Below the pieces are notes generated by a model. It searched no databases, was not told where the DNA came from, and was given only the letters and a program-made list of their open reading frames with translations. Source: Megaleporinus macrocephalus (lineage: Eukaryota > Chordata > Actinopteri > Characiformes > Anostomidae). Taken from it: a DNA stretch of 64,000 nucleotides. Below, in pieces: positions 11,531 through 36,500 of this stretch; position 1 is the first letter of the stretch; every line of letters begins with the position of its first letter. The translations under genes were made by a program, and so were the position numbers. The DNA lies in contig CM038702.1 of NCBI GenBank assembly GCA_021613375.1, forward strand, positions 25,050,349 to 25,114,348, in the 5' to 3' direction.

Positions 11531-14500
11531 TTGCTTTTCTTTCAGAAGCCAAGCTACAAGGTGGAGTGCTGATTTACTCTACTTAATAAATTCCGTAATC
11601 ATATTATAAATTTCACTCATTCAGACTTTTAGTGAAATCAAAACTTTGTGTAGCAGTTGCCAGAGCTCCCTTCTCCCTTCTTTTTTATTATAAACCTACA
11701 AACACTAGCTATTCCATTCATACCACTGTGCTGCTAACTTTGTAATAAACTGTAACAAGTCAAACACAGCAGCATTTAAGGTGGAACAGACAGTTTGAAT
11801 AAGAAACCAGATTTAGAATCAGTGACCTGTGATGCAGTTGACTAGAACTGCACACAATTCCATGAAGACGGTTAATCCAAAGTTTTACTTTACCCAATAA
11901 AGAAATAAACGTTAATCCTCTTGATCTGCTATGTAAAGCTGTTTGAACAGCTGAACTCTGGGAGAAACCTTTCATTCTGCATCCCTAATGCCCTTTGCAT
12001 TTGGTCATTTCATCTTCAATGTGATTTAAATGTTGATTCTTGTCCCCAGCACTGCTAGAACCTGCGCTGGTAACCGGACTCCAGCGTGTTTTTGAGCCAT
12101 AAAGACACAAAAAGGGAAGTTCTGTAGTGTAAGTGAAGGTCTTATTTTCCAGGCTATCTGTACTAGTGTTAAACGAAAAAAAAATCAAACGCATGCTTAA
12201 GTTTATCAGTGTGGGTTATTCTGTCATTCAGAGTTGCACTTACAGATAATGTGTGGATATATGTATATTGTATCTACAAGTATTCATGTTTGTTTTCTAG
12301 CTGTATATACAAAACAACTTATTCCAGTAATCTTTCAAGTGCACCTTTATCCAGTTTCTCTATATTTATTCCGATGGTTTCTTTAACCGGGTACTTGAGT
12401 AAAGTTATATTTTAGCAGACCTGTAGAGAAAAATCAATAAGAAAGTGATGGAATACTTACCCCACCAGGATATTAAAGAAAGTGGCAGGGGCGACATCAA
12501 TACACTACTGCACCTAGACTGCAAGAAAATGTAAAAAGTAGTCACTTTAGCCTGAATCTTGATTTATGGAGTTCTTCAGTGTTTGGCAATGACAATATCC
12601 TTGATGTACTCATAAACGTGAACTGCAATGTGGTTTGTCAAGATTAGCAATATCACATTGTCATGGAGCCACAGATTTAGAACCTTTACAGAATTAGGAA
12701 AACACAAACCACTTAAACGACAGTATAGGTTTACAGATGCTGGAACGCCACTGAATATTTACACAAAACAAATCAAGGTAGTACATTTTAGTACATTAAG
12801 AGGGGCATGTCAATCAGCACTTTCTGTAGCAATCAAACTGCCTAAAAAGACAGAATGCAGGCTCAACAAACTCAACAATCAACAAAGATACCATGTAGCA
12901 TAAAATAAAAAGAGCTAAAAATAATAATGGCCTCATATTCATTTCATTAACAACTCAAATGTGTTGGTGGTCCTATGTAATTAGTTAACATGGAAGTGCT
13001 TTGGTCCGTTTGCTCTTACTGGTTGTACAAAAATAGAAAGAAAAAAAAAAAGCACAATGAAGCACTTGCCATGCATTACAATGATGGTACCACAATCAAG
13101 GGTGCTGTTAGGAATGACCCAGCGATAAGTAATAATAATAACAATAATAATAATAATAATAATAGCAATGAATAGTTCTTGTACTATGAAACAGACTTTA
13201 CCCACAATAAGCTATTAAGGACATTCCATTAAGAGCATAACGTGTTTTTAATAACTACAGAACTCATTTGATATGGAAAGTCATACATCATGTCTACATC
13301 AATGGCTTCCAAATGTGGCCCAGCCAATCAGATTTTAGAACCAGGGCTACCTGATCTTTTAATGACCAAGGAATATGAGACCATTGCAGGGGACCAGAGC
13401 AAACACAGTTTAGTGCTGACAATATAATCGACAATAAAGCCTCTATATGTACTGCTATAGAAAGCAAGGTAAAGTCAAACTTCATGGCCACCGAACCAAA
13501 ACATTAAACGTCTGTGGAAAGTCTCCATCCCTTAGTTATTTCGGTTTTAAAGACTTCAGTAACACGCTTCCGGAGCGGGGATAATCCTGAACCTGGGGGC
13601 CCTTATAAAAAACACATGCACACATGCTGTTTTTGTGAGACAGTACAGTAATACACGTCTCAAACCTGACACACAAATATTTTGTAGCAGTGTTATAGAA
13701 ACTGTGTGCTCACCCTCATGTAAATGCTGATAACGTATCAAATTTAGAATAGAATTCAGAAATAACGCCTGGAGTGGGGAACACGGGTTTGTCATAAGCA
13801 GGCCCTATGGGACGGAATTGAGCTGATAAGAGTTGACAAAACTGTTTTGTCTGTGTATGTGTACCAGACTGTCATCAGGGAGACTCTAAACACAGAACAG
13901 GCTGGAACATGCCTCCTGTGCCTGAATGAAAAGAAAGGGTCTGGTAACCAGGGGATTCTCCTAGTAACCTATGGACAAAGTCAACAACAAACGACAAAAG
14001 CACCTGCCACCAGCTGAGTACACAACACAGAGCAACAGGCTTTTCGGGGCCTCTTTCAGTGCCAGCCCTATGGTACAATAGCACTTTTTATTTTATAATA
14101 AATAAACTTTGAGTATGAGCTCATACAAAATCAATTTTTTGGGACAAAATAGTTAAACTGCTTTACCAACCCACAGGTAGAAATACACACAAAATTATAC
14201 CCATGATATCCAAACTAGCATTTTCTGCTGATAACTGCCCAACAGGTCCCACCTCTAAACACCAGAGAAGCAATAAGCTAACCAAAACTTTCCGCAGATG
14301 CAACTGAGAATAATTGGCAAAGAGCAACAATGACAATGCAACAAGTAGAAAGATAAATAAATAAATAGATTTCAACATCTTATCTAGTTGCTCAGTACAT
14401 CTTTTGTTTAAAAGCATCAATGCACCAGCTGTCACACAATTATCATGGTGATGTCAAATACAACATCACAATATTTTTAAAACAGGTCATGCTTAAAGTT

Positions 14501-16056
14501 AATGAACGCTTTGGTTAATGTGTCTGGTATGTAGAACATTTTTTTTTAGCACAGGGCCACAAAGCATCTTTAGGTGGTTCTCTGCCCAAAACCGAGGGGT
14601 GCCAGTGGTCCATAGTGGCTGGTGATGACATTTGTCATAAAAGCCAGTGAAGAATGAACTGACCTGACAATAAAAGAGAAATATGACAGCAAACAATATT
14701 AATACAAGCTCTGTAACAGCAGCACAGTTTGGTCAATTATTTCCCCTTGAAAGAAAATACACTGCTTCCGATATTTCAGTTGACTAATCGCTAACAACTG
14801 GTATGAAAAAAATTGTGCTGTAGAAACATCCCACTTCATTTACCAATATACAGCCTGATTTTTGTACAACCCAAACTTCCAAACTCACACCATCAGATCT
14901 TAGCAAAAGAGTTTTGCTTTCCTGTGGGCCTTGACGGTTCCTAGTAAAAAATCAGTGAGCACTACAGCAGAACTGTTTACAAGCATGACATGTTAAGCAG
15001 ACAGAAATCACATTTTCCAAAAATATTTACTTCAGGTATTTTTTTACTTTTTTCTTTTCTGAGGCACCCAACAGAAGACACATGCTGTAGTTAACTAAGC
15101 TAGTATCTGTCAATACCACTGAAACTAAAAATCAGTTTCACTGTGCAACACCAAAATCAGTACAGCAATACAGCGTTCAGCATTAAGGCATCACCAATTC
15201 TTAGTACCAAACCTACCTGTTGACAAAGTACTGATATCAATAAACATTTTACATTATAATTACCAGAGGATATGTTGTGCTTAAACCCAGACTCTTATCT
15301 TAATCCCACAGCACAATAAGGTGCAATGAAATCCTATATTCCATATATTCTGATAACAGCATTGCAAAAGTGCCATTTAGTGCCACTACATCACTTCAGA
15401 CTGCCAACTTCAAAACTGCATCTTCAATAGGATGAAACCACTTCTGCAATAAACTAACCTAGAGAGCCAAAGAATAAAGCTACAAACACATGGTTAAAAA
15501 TAAAATAAATACATAAGCATCAATCATTTATTACCCCAGCAAACTCTGTGAAATTAATATATAAGGAGTGAGAATCAGTCTGTACAGTGCAAGAGAAAAC
15601 TTCATATGCATTTCAAAAGGTTCCAACGTAAAATCTTCTTGAGCATCCAAAACATTACAAGCAACATTCATTTTGAACATATTCCCCAGTATAAATTATT
15701 AACTGTACAATCTTTACTGCATGTAAAAAGAATACATCATGCTAACAAACAATTTCTCCTACTGAATGGTAACTACACAAAGAAACTTTATAATAAGTTA
15801 CACACGTGTACAAATATTTTATATGGTGTGAACGACTGCCAGAAAAAAGATATAAACAGTATTATGCAGCTCAAACTATTTGTTTCTTTAATCTATTAAA
15901 TTATAACATTAGGTAATTAAAGTACTGCAACTTGCAAACAATACGTTAATTTAACGCAAAAATGTGTAATGCAGTATTTTTTTAAATTAATTATCTGTGG
16001 GGGTAGGGGGATTGAGGAATTTGAGGTAATCAATTAAATTTCATTCACGTGTTCCC
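11531..16056 (-). other. mdm2 3' UTR and downstream DNA
   Basis: The mdm2 transcript must end in this region, but the exact site is unresolved. The nearest AATAAA read on the minus strand is at 15,527-15,532, about 525 nt past the stop; further candidates lie near 14,089 and 12,366. An AAT microsatellite occupies about 13,130-13,163. No plus-strand gene was found, so the carboxypeptidase M gene expected downstream of MDM2 in mammals is not visible. Confidence 0.45.
15527..15532 (-). terminator. mdm2: Candidate mdm2 polyadenylation signal
   Basis: AATAAA on the minus strand, about 525 nt downstream of the stop codon. It is the first canonical hexamer past the coding region, but several others follow in this AT-rich stretch, so use of this one is only a possibility. 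Confidence 0.3.
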
Positions 16057-21727
<5,671 letters not shown>

Positions 21728-21937
21728 TCTGATAATCTGTGGGAATGAAAACACACAACATGTAGTTAGCTTCCTAACCAACACCTCACTTAAACATCAG
21801 AACAAGTCAGAATTCATGCCAAACGTTACCTACATAAATAGAGGTAATGCTAATATTCTAGGTACTCTTCATCTGTACACTGTACATAAAGTGCTTGGGT
21901 TCAGTGAGCAGTGGGAGCTTGCCGAGGGCCGGCTCTT

Positions 21938-22116
21938 GATTTAAATAGTCCTACAGAGGCATGTCAGGGCTAGCAAAAGATGTGTAAGGGCGGAGAGCAG
22001 CTGACATGTCGGAGCATGACTAGCGCAAGAGTGGGAGGCACCTAGCGGCCGGGAAGCATCAACACACACACACACAGACACACACTTCCCTAAAGCTACA
22101 TGTCCGGACATGTTCC
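21938..22116 (-). promoter_or_regulatory. mdm2: mdm2 P2-type promoter: p53 sites and TATA box
   Basis: Three pairs of abutting decamers fit the p53 consensus RRRCWWGYYY: 22096-22115 (CTACATGTCC / GGACATGTTC, two mismatches, second half perfect), 22002-22021 (TGACATGTCG / GAGCATGACT, three mismatches) and 21957-21976 (AGGCATGTCA / GGGCTAGCAA, three mismatches). A minus-strand TATTTAAA lies just downstream at 21940-21947, about 200 nt before exon 2. Paired p53 sites followed by a TATA box in intron 1 match the known P2 promoter of mammalian MDM2, through which p53 induces its own inhibitor. p53 binding and TSS (expected near 21,910) are inferred. Confidence 0.75.
22059..22084. repeat. Short (CA)n tract in mdm2 promoter
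   Basis: An ACACAC run with one ACAG interruption, lying between two of the p53-like sites. Confidence 0.85.
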
Positions 22117-23284
22117 GCGACTCAGCGCCTGAGACACAAAGCGGTCTGCATTGTGTAATAGTCATCATAATGAGTCGGACTGAGCGGGGCTAAGCATATT
22201 AAGGTCTGGAGACAAGTGGACCAGCGCTGTCTTACTGGATCAATCCCTGGACATATAACAATGAAGATTAAAAGACTTTAAATGACGATACTGATCATTT
22301 GTACCCATCACTGTCACAGATGGAAGTATATAGCAAAACTGATGCTCCAGTCGCTTATCTTGTTGCGGTGCTACGACTTTACCCTTCCTGTGCAAGCTGC
22401 TGACTGTTGATACTACTGCTGCTGAGAACTTAATTTTAGCTACATTGTTTTGATCGATTTCACCATTCAAGAAGCTCAATAACATGCACCAAAAGGAAAT
22501 GCAAAATGGCCAATATGGAAATTAAGTTATTGGCTTAAATGACTTTTGAGAGATACGAATGTTTACATCGACTATTAATAAAGAAAGTACATAAGCAACC
22601 GTTGCATTTGTATTATAAAGTGCTGCACCCGCTAGCTAAATTTTCAAAAATGTAGATTATGATGTTGAGCTGATTAAATAAATTGACAAGAGTCATCCGA
22701 ATGAGTAATGTAACTTTCTATCAATAAATGCTAACCAAAGCACCTTTAGTGAACGTCTAATCGTGAAGCACTAAAGTCAACAGCAGCTGCAAAAACCGAA
22801 TATGGAGTGACAGCTGAAGAGTTAGCTTAGCTAGCTGGTGAGTTTACAGCAAAGTTTGAAGACAACAAAGGCTAGACAGGTGCTTCGTACGTACAGATAA
22901 ACAGAACAGTGGACATTTAATGAACTTAATTCTGAGGTAAACGGCAGAACTACGTGACCGCGCGCCCTACAAAAACACGAGCTACTTTTTCTGGCAAAAA
23001 CTAAAACGGCAATGAAATTATGTGACTGATAAGTACATGAACCAAATATAACAGCTGTTTGTCACGTTACACTAGCATTGCTTTAAGGAAGACTTCTGTC
23101 ACATCCATAATCATTTAGCTGTGCAAGTTCGCTAAAGCAGATATAGTTGGAAGCGCAGCGTTAGCTTAGCGGAGAAGCCCGTTCATCCTCCGTCGTTATC
23201 AGCGCCATTCACCAGGAAACACCGCCGCTTCGCCACCAGGCCTTGCCGCAGCACAGCTGCCTTGTCTAGTCTATTCTAATCTAA

Positions 23285-23560
23285 CTCACCTGCTTACATT
23301 TCCAACCAAACTAAACAGATAACGCGTTTAAACAAGAAAGCAACGTTACGCGTCTGGATATTTACAGTTTTCTTAACGCCGAAATTATAAGTTCTAAAAA
23401 GACCAAAAACAAAATAGACGTTTCTCACCAGCGTTACCGTAGAGGAACTCCAGCGCGCGGCCAACTCAGCGCCTCCTGCCGGACGGACCGTTAGGAAATT
23501 AAACATTTGAAAAATAACGAACTACTAGCTCACGTGCGGTGCACGCGGGCAAAATAAAAA
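23285..23560 (-). promoter_or_regulatory. mdm2: Probable mdm2 P1 promoter and exon 1 region
   Basis: The sequence becomes locally CpG-rich around 23,430-23,480 (GCGCGCGG, GCCGGACGG). Strong minus-strand donors (GCAG|GTGAGT ending at 23,290, and CTG|GTGAGA ending at 23,430) could close a non-coding exon 1, and a CACGTG E-box lies at 23,531-23,536. Position upstream of the P2 promoter fits P1 of vertebrate mdm2. Exon limits need transcript data. Confidence 0.4.
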
Positions 23561-24027
23561 GCATAATAATTTTATAACAGTACAATACAGTAAAAAAAAA
23601 ACGTTTCCACATTAAATAAACAAATCTTAACTAAATAGTATGAGACACACGTGTCAGTAATGATCAGCGTCTCATTTACATTTCACAGTTAAAGTAATAA
23701 TTAAACGTTATACCTCAAATGTTTTTAACTTGTTGCATTAAAGTTTTAAAAGATTTTGCCATATTCTGCATGTGGAGTTGATAAAAACATTCACTAAATG
23801 ATATAATCAGGCTTCATTCCTATCAAAACTGATTAGAGACACTGATTAGATACTTTAAGGAATTTTCCACCCAGTAAAAAAGCCACAACTTAAATGGGAC
23901 CTAATCATGAATAATGACATTAACAGATATTAACATCAGATATTTCTCCAGACAGTATGTGAAGTGAACTGATCAGTGATTCTCACATTAAATGGAAAAC
24001 CAATGCCTCAGTTTTCAGTGTTAATAA

Positions 24028-24076
<49 letters not shown>

Positions 24077-25585
24077 TATAAAATTAAGAGCTATACTTTT
24101 GCAAAATAACATTTTGTTATTGTGTGCCATTTACACAAAAATGTTCTAATATCATTAAATCCTTTTTCCGTTAATATTACACATTTTACTTACATATTGT
24201 CATATGCAAAAGTTTGCTTTGAATTAAATATTGTTGATTTTTTAAAGTTAAATAAATTACACATTAGTAAAGATGACACATTCTCTACAGGACACATTTC
24301 TACACAGTTTAATGCACAAATACCTTTTATTTGCTTAGTTTAATATATTGTAAAAACTAAACAAAAAAACAAAACAGAAAGTGTGATATGTGCAAAGGTT
24401 AAAGCACATTTCATATAATACATTTTTGACCTTTCAGCTCAATGTGCTTTATAAAAACCTATTAAATAAGAAAGTAAACAAATAAATTCTTATAAAAACT
24501 CAAAACAAAATGACAGAATAAGTCTGAAAATAACCAAAACAATATGAATACAAAGATGCTGTAGCAAACAAAAAGAATTGAAAAGTGTTAAGATGAAAAG
24601 TTAAGCATAGATGAACTACAGGAAATAAATAACAATATTCAATGTTAATTAAAGGACGATTATCTGCACCCCTGGAAAAACATGTCCTGGGCAGGTTCCG
24701 GAGGGGCAGACGATTGTTGTTATGACTCCATAGCTAAGTCTTATTCATTAGAGGAAGATGAGAATTTTTTTTCCTCTCTCTCTCTTATGAATCATTCATG
24801 TTGCTGTGAGTACCGAGATTAATGACTCAGGGTTTATTTTAGAACCACATGTTCCTTTGAGCTCAACATGTTTGGGCTTGTAAGTCTGAAAGAGTGACTC
24901 AATTCCTGGACGAGTAAAGATGCTGGTAAAGGTCCAAGATAAAGGGTCAAACATTCCAGATTAAATCCAAAGTATTGCATCCGTGTCCCAGCTGTTTAGT
25001 TGAGCCTTGCCAATCCAAACATGCCTCACATGCCTCCGGATTGTGTTTTATCTGTAATTACATTTTACACATTATTATAGAGCTACAACCTCAAATTACA
25101 GTAAATTACAGTGGAAGGAATACAGTCAAATTACATTTTGTGCCAGTTTTGGGTTGGGAGACAAAGAAGTGGCTGTTTGTGTGAACTCAAAGGTGCTTTA
25201 CAGAAACATACACACTCGCACATATAAACACAGAGACGTTACGTTGTGACACACCCTGTCTTTCCAGCTCCTTCAGGCCAGTTTAACTCAACTCTTTTCA
25301 TCTAAACCGAGCTTTGAATGTACAGTCATGTCTGGGCATAGTTCCACAGGAAAGGATAGCCACATTAAAACATTTTTGTTTTGTTATTTCATATCATTAT
25401 ATCATTTTGCATCATTCTGTTATCCTATTCATGTTTATGTATTCATTCATGTATTTCTGACAGACATTCAATTTAACATCATTGACTATAAAGCCATTTG
25501 GATTACGCTCACTGGCCACTTTATTAAAAATGCCACCCTTTAGATCCAGTTAGAGACTGGAGCCCATCTTCTTTGTGTATTTGTG
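23561..25585. other. Intergenic, AT-rich, with a TTA microsatellite
   Basis: This is the start of the gap between mdm2 and slc35e3. A TTA/ATT run of about 16 units spans 24,027-24,076. No exon or RNA gene is seen. Confidence 0.45.
24027..24076. repeat. (ATT)n microsatellite
   Basis: Uninterrupted ATT trinucleotide run of about 16 units. Confidence 0.95.
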
Positions 25586-25830
25586 TTATCCATTCTCTAT
25601 CCCTTCATCAGTAGCCACTTTCTGACCACTGAGCCACTTTGGTTTGATACGTTTGGGTGGTGGACCGCTCTCAAATAAGCAGTGTAACTGACCTCTGTAA
25701 GACCTTAAGTACAAAGTGGGTGTTTCTAATAAAGTGGCCAGAGAGTGCAAGTACAAGGTAGGTGTTTCTAATAAAGTGGCCAGAGAGTGAAAGTACAAGG
25801 TAGGTGTTTTTAATAATGTGGCCAGAGAGT
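25586..25830. mobile_element. Family C element with three 42-bp terminal repeats
   Basis: A body (CACTTTCTGACCACTGAGCC, GGTGGACCGCTCTCAAATAA) is followed by three tandem 42-bp units, each with GGTAGGTGTTTCTAATAAAG and TGGCCAGAGAGTG. The same unit in reverse orientation is repeated six times at 35,073-35,324. Because 42 is divisible by three the array creates a long spurious reading frame; it is not a gene. Confidence 0.7.
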
Positions 25831-28778
25831 GCAGGGGGTTGCAATTAAAAAAATGTGTCAGTTTTCTCTGTTCTATATTGTTTGGTTCCGACAGCTGTTC
25901 TTTATATTCTGTGAAGGTTTCATGATAAATAAAATAAAAAATAAAAATTGTGAGTGCTTGTTTCTCCTCACCATATAAAGTCATGGTATATAGTAGTAAA
26001 TACAATGGCTCTATTTGTGTTGAAGACACTGTGATCCCTGGTTCCCATCATCAGCACTCTAAACTGGTAAGATATCTACAATGAAGTATTTCACATGAAA
26101 TCACTCTGACTGTTTAAATGTCCACAACTCAGTCATGTTCAACATTTGGACCACATATTAAACAGTTCTTTATTCATGTTTCGCACCTACATCTTGCTCT
26201 GTTAGATTCTGTAGAAGTTTTTCTGGAGCAGGTCATCAGCATGACTGGACACATATCACTCTGGAAGGCTTGAAGGCAGCGTTTACATGCAGAGGTGTAA
26301 GAAAGATAGCCGAAGGACTTTGGCAGGAAAAAAAAAACAAAACAAGAAAACATTTTTACAGATAACACGAAAGTCATTCCTTAGATAGTGAGCAGAGTCC
26401 CAGCCAAACAGGCCAGTCAGCTGCCTGCGAACTATGACCTTAATATGCGAATAAAGCGTCTTGGAGAGATTCAAAAACAAAGACTGAGTGTCTGTCTACT
26501 TCGATAAAAGAGGCAGTAAATAGTTTTTCTTCAGAGCCATATTTAGTTGAACAGAACGACAACCTGAATCAATAAAATATGTTTTATTGTAGACAACAGC
26601 ATATGAAAAAATACATGACTAAATGAAATTATCAAAATAAAAATTGCAAAAACATTTGAACATTGAAACAGTGTAAACAAGCTGGAGATCATAACTTGAG
26701 CTTTGTTTAGACACAGCCAAACGCAACAATGTAATATTTGTACATTTCATAAATCTGATTTGTAACTAATACCTATGTTGAAAACAAAAAAAAACCTATT
26801 CAACAGCTTCTGTTCCAATTCTTCCAGTGACACTTCACTGAATTCCAATTTGGACAACGTTTATCTTGACCAATCAAGTCCCGAAGCACCAACATGTTGA
26901 CAATCTAAACACAGCATAGTGACCTCACCTTGTGCAACCAAATACCATCCTTCTAGAAATGGGTTTCTCGGTGTTTTAGGGCCAATACTGATCAACTGTA
27001 GATTGGTTATACCGATACTGATACAGATACAGGGGGAGGCTGGACTGTTACGCTGTGTTCACGTCTGCATTACAAAAAAAGTCCATCTGAAACTTCATAG
27101 CACATGGATGATTATCAGACGACAGCTTTAGCAGAACAGAGCAGTGTTGTACCGTATACCAATACTAGACAAGTATTGTGATACCCAACCTTTTAAAACA
27201 TATTTCATTTTAGTAGTACCGCTACTTCAAGGATGGCAGGGCCATTATTCTATGAGCTGTGTTGATGTGCCACAGTTTGCCTCCCTGCAGGCAAACTTGG
27301 CATGTAAGATGAAAAAACTTAAGTCACGACTGCTAATGTAACCGCTCCAGCTGAAAGGGGCCGCCCACGAATATTCTAAATTCTATCATAAATTAATAGT
27401 AAAAAACAGACATTTAATTGCTAGTTGATTGAAAAAAGCAGCACTATCCTGGCCCGTTTGGAAACCCACTTAAAGGTCACCAGACAACAAAACTGTTAAA
27501 TCTGGAGATTAAGTTGTATGTAAGTTACAGTCAGCCAAAACCAGCAACCTTAAAAAACTGCATCCACTCCGGTTCCTCCCCAAATTCACATTCTTATTGA
27601 TAAACCATGGTCACTTTCACACAGCACTGAAACAATGGACAGCTGAAACAATTAAAGCTCAGAGCAAATATTTTTTTATTTTTTTTACTCTCTGTAGTTT
27701 GGTGCTGATTTCTTGCCGCTCCTGAGTATGTGGTTGGTAAAGGGGGGCGTCCAAATACTTTGAACGTGTGTTTTAGAAGGATAATCAACGACATTTTCAT
27801 CACAGTTGTCAGCCCTATTGCTGACGATCCATAGCTAAGCAAAGTTAAGTATTATTTCTTACACAGCCGACAGTCAGGGCAAACTCATAAGCACAACAAG
27901 CTCCATCTGTAAAACAAATTTCAAACCGGGACGATACCCAGCAAACACAATGTTGTCTACTTTCCTACAGTGTTGCCACAACGTTGTTGTACAGCAATAT
28001 TGGTAATGGTAATCATGATGTGTACATTTTTGTTAATAATTATTAATATTACTTTAATATGCACTCACTAGAGCTCACACTGCCATGGAAGTCCATCAAG
28101 CTTTATTAAACACTGTTTAATTTGTGATATCTGGCAATTCTGAACTTAACTACTGAAGAAATCACAAACTGAGGAATATAGGGGACATCAGATTAATACA
28201 TACCATGTAAAAGCCTTAATAACACTATAACCTTTATCTAATTACTTGCAATGATTCAATTTTTAATGTTTTAAATATTATAAACCTGTTTATTATCAAA
28301 AACACACTTATGTGTAGCTAAAAAATACCTAACAGCAACTACATTATTATTAAGCATGAAAATAATAATTATAAATTTTATTAACTGTAAGTCAGGCACT
28401 GCTGGCCTTGCATTGACATTGTCAAAACAGTTTTCTGTCCCCTGTTCTGTCATCTGTTACTCTTCTCTTGTGGTGGTGTTTTAAATTATTGTCACTCTAC
28501 TGTTTTAGTGTTGGTATCAAGATATTTGATAAGGTTGGTTGTGTGATTATGGAGAAAGGTAGGAGGAGCTCTGTATTCTTTATTCTTTATTTTTTATATA
28601 TAATGCAGGGTTTGTCTAGAATTCAAGAATGAAACATTTGGTGTGTTTGTGTGTGTGTGTGTGTGTATATGTATATATCTCAACATCCGATTTATACCAA
28701 CGCTATGGTAGACAGCAAAACTCTTGATGAAGCACTCTTAACATTAACGCTCTCAATGTAACTGCTGGAAACAACAGA
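25831..28778. other. Intergenic, repeat remnants only
   Basis: No exon is recognisable. A degenerate CCGATACTGATACAGATACA stretch near 27,012-27,033 resembles the better GGTATCGGCC motif at 29,410, and an AACGTTGT-type fragment sits at 27,945-28,010. A short GT run lies at 28,640-28,666. Confidence 0.4.
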
Positions 28779-29024
28779 ATATCATCGCTGTCCAATGAAA
28801 AATCTCCAAAATGGCAACTTTACCGGAGAGGACAAAAACTTTTATTTTCAATGTAAGCTAATAGAACCAGATTTTTTTCCAAGCTATTTTGGAGCATTTC
28901 TATTGGTCCATTCATCATTACCTTTTTAGATAATGTTAATTCCAGCCGTCATGTTTAAATGACAAACAAAAATGAAAGTCAACAAAAATGGAGATGCATG
29001 TTTTTCTTTAGACAGTGACGATAT
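28779..29024. mobile_element. Inverted-repeat element, family A copy 2
   Basis: The left end ATATCATCGCTGTCCAATGA and the reverse complement of the right end (right end reads TTCTTTAGACAGTGACGATAT, the last base being 29,024) are nearly identical, giving terminal inverted repeats of about 23 bp. The interior carries GGAGCATTTCTATTGGTCCA. No coding capacity; a MITE-like element of 246 bp. Confidence 0.65.
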
Positions 29025-30382
29025 CCGTTTGTCCATCATTTGTCATGATGAAATGCAGTATCAGTCAGCTTTACTATTTGTTTTGTCCTCTGATACTGTA
29101 CTGGGAATGAGTGATGTTCTCCCAAGTGTTGTATCAGGTTAGTGGTGTTCAGGGTCTTTTTTCCCACTTTGCTTTTCCTACTAGGCACATTAGTTTTACG
29201 CATTTTACAGGAGCTTTGGCTGAGTCAGCTATGGTAAAAAACAAAACAAACTGCCAGCCCGACATGTTTTCTATCAGACAAAAAGATCTATGTAGTTCTA
29301 GCAAAGAACTGCAGGGTCCTGTAACAAAGAGTCCTCATCCTTAACTCACAAAATATGGCTCTTATGTTTTGGGTCACTGATCAGCTCTCAGGATCAGCTA
29401 GTGTACAGAGGTATCGGCCAATAGCCGATTGCATATCTGAGCTGAAAATCGGCCGATACCGATGCATAGCTGATCAATCTTTACATCTCCACGCCATTTT
29501 ATTGAGAACACTGTAGAAAGTTCTTACCAGTTTGGTAGAGCAAATTAACCCAGCATTTAGGTTTGTTGGTGTTGAGTCATTTGCCCTGGGCATATTAAAA
29601 CAAAGCATTAAAAAAAAGAAAAACACACAAACAGCAGATATTAGTTTTGATTCAGAATATTTTTCATACTCAGTAATGCAAAAATACTATATTTAAAACA
29701 TATGACACTTTTTTTTAAGGTGTCTAAGATGTAAAAAGACACTTGTTCATCAAGCAACAGTTGGGTTTGTTGGGTCATTTGCACTGGGTATATCAATTGA
29801 AAAATAATAAATATAAAAATATGTACACTGTATGTCCAGACATCTACTTGCCCACCATTTCTTCTTAAAGTAAAGTTTTTTTCCCTTTACTGCAGTAACA
29901 ACCTCTACTCTTCTGAGATGTTGGAACATTGCGGTAAGAATTTCACTGCACTTAGCCACAAAAACATTAGTGGGGTCAGGAACTCTTGTTGGATGATTAG
30001 CTCTGGACCACAACTCATCATAAAGGTATAGGATGGAGCTCCATTATTAAACAGAGAATGCTTTTTGTTGCCAATGGATATTATGCAAACCAAGTACTGA
30101 ATGCCTGTGTCAGCAGTGGGCGCACCTTGGTAGCTCAACTCACTCATCATAAAGACTGTCTGGACATAGAGTGTACTGTCCACTACTGTTTACAGTAGGC
30201 ATTTACACTGAATAACACAATCAGACCCTTCCATCACATCTGAACATTTACCTTGCTCGTAAACCACTGCCTCATAACTCCAGCAGCTAAAACACCCCAG
30301 CATTTGGGTTATGGTCCATGATTTTGTCTCTTCAGGCACTGCCGGAACTCTTAACCAGCACATGAATAGCATGATGGATGGC
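29025..30382 (-). other. slc35e3 3' UTR and downstream DNA
   Basis: A minus-strand AATAAA at 29,498-29,503, about 880 nt past the slc35e3 stop, is the first canonical signal noticed. An inverted pair GGTATCGGCC (29,410) and GGCCGATACC (29,451) marks a small repeat. No other gene was seen. Confidence 0.4.

Positions 30383-36500
<6,118 letters not shown>

Noticed and set aside
1..12000. Exons of carboxypeptidase M, the neighbour of MDM2 in mammals
   Set aside because: No exon with carboxypeptidase motifs was found on the plus strand; the gene may be further away or elsewhere in this fish.
15606..15899. 97-codon plus-strand frame
   Set aside because: It is antisense to the mdm2 3' UTR, AT-driven in composition, and matches no protein family I recognise.
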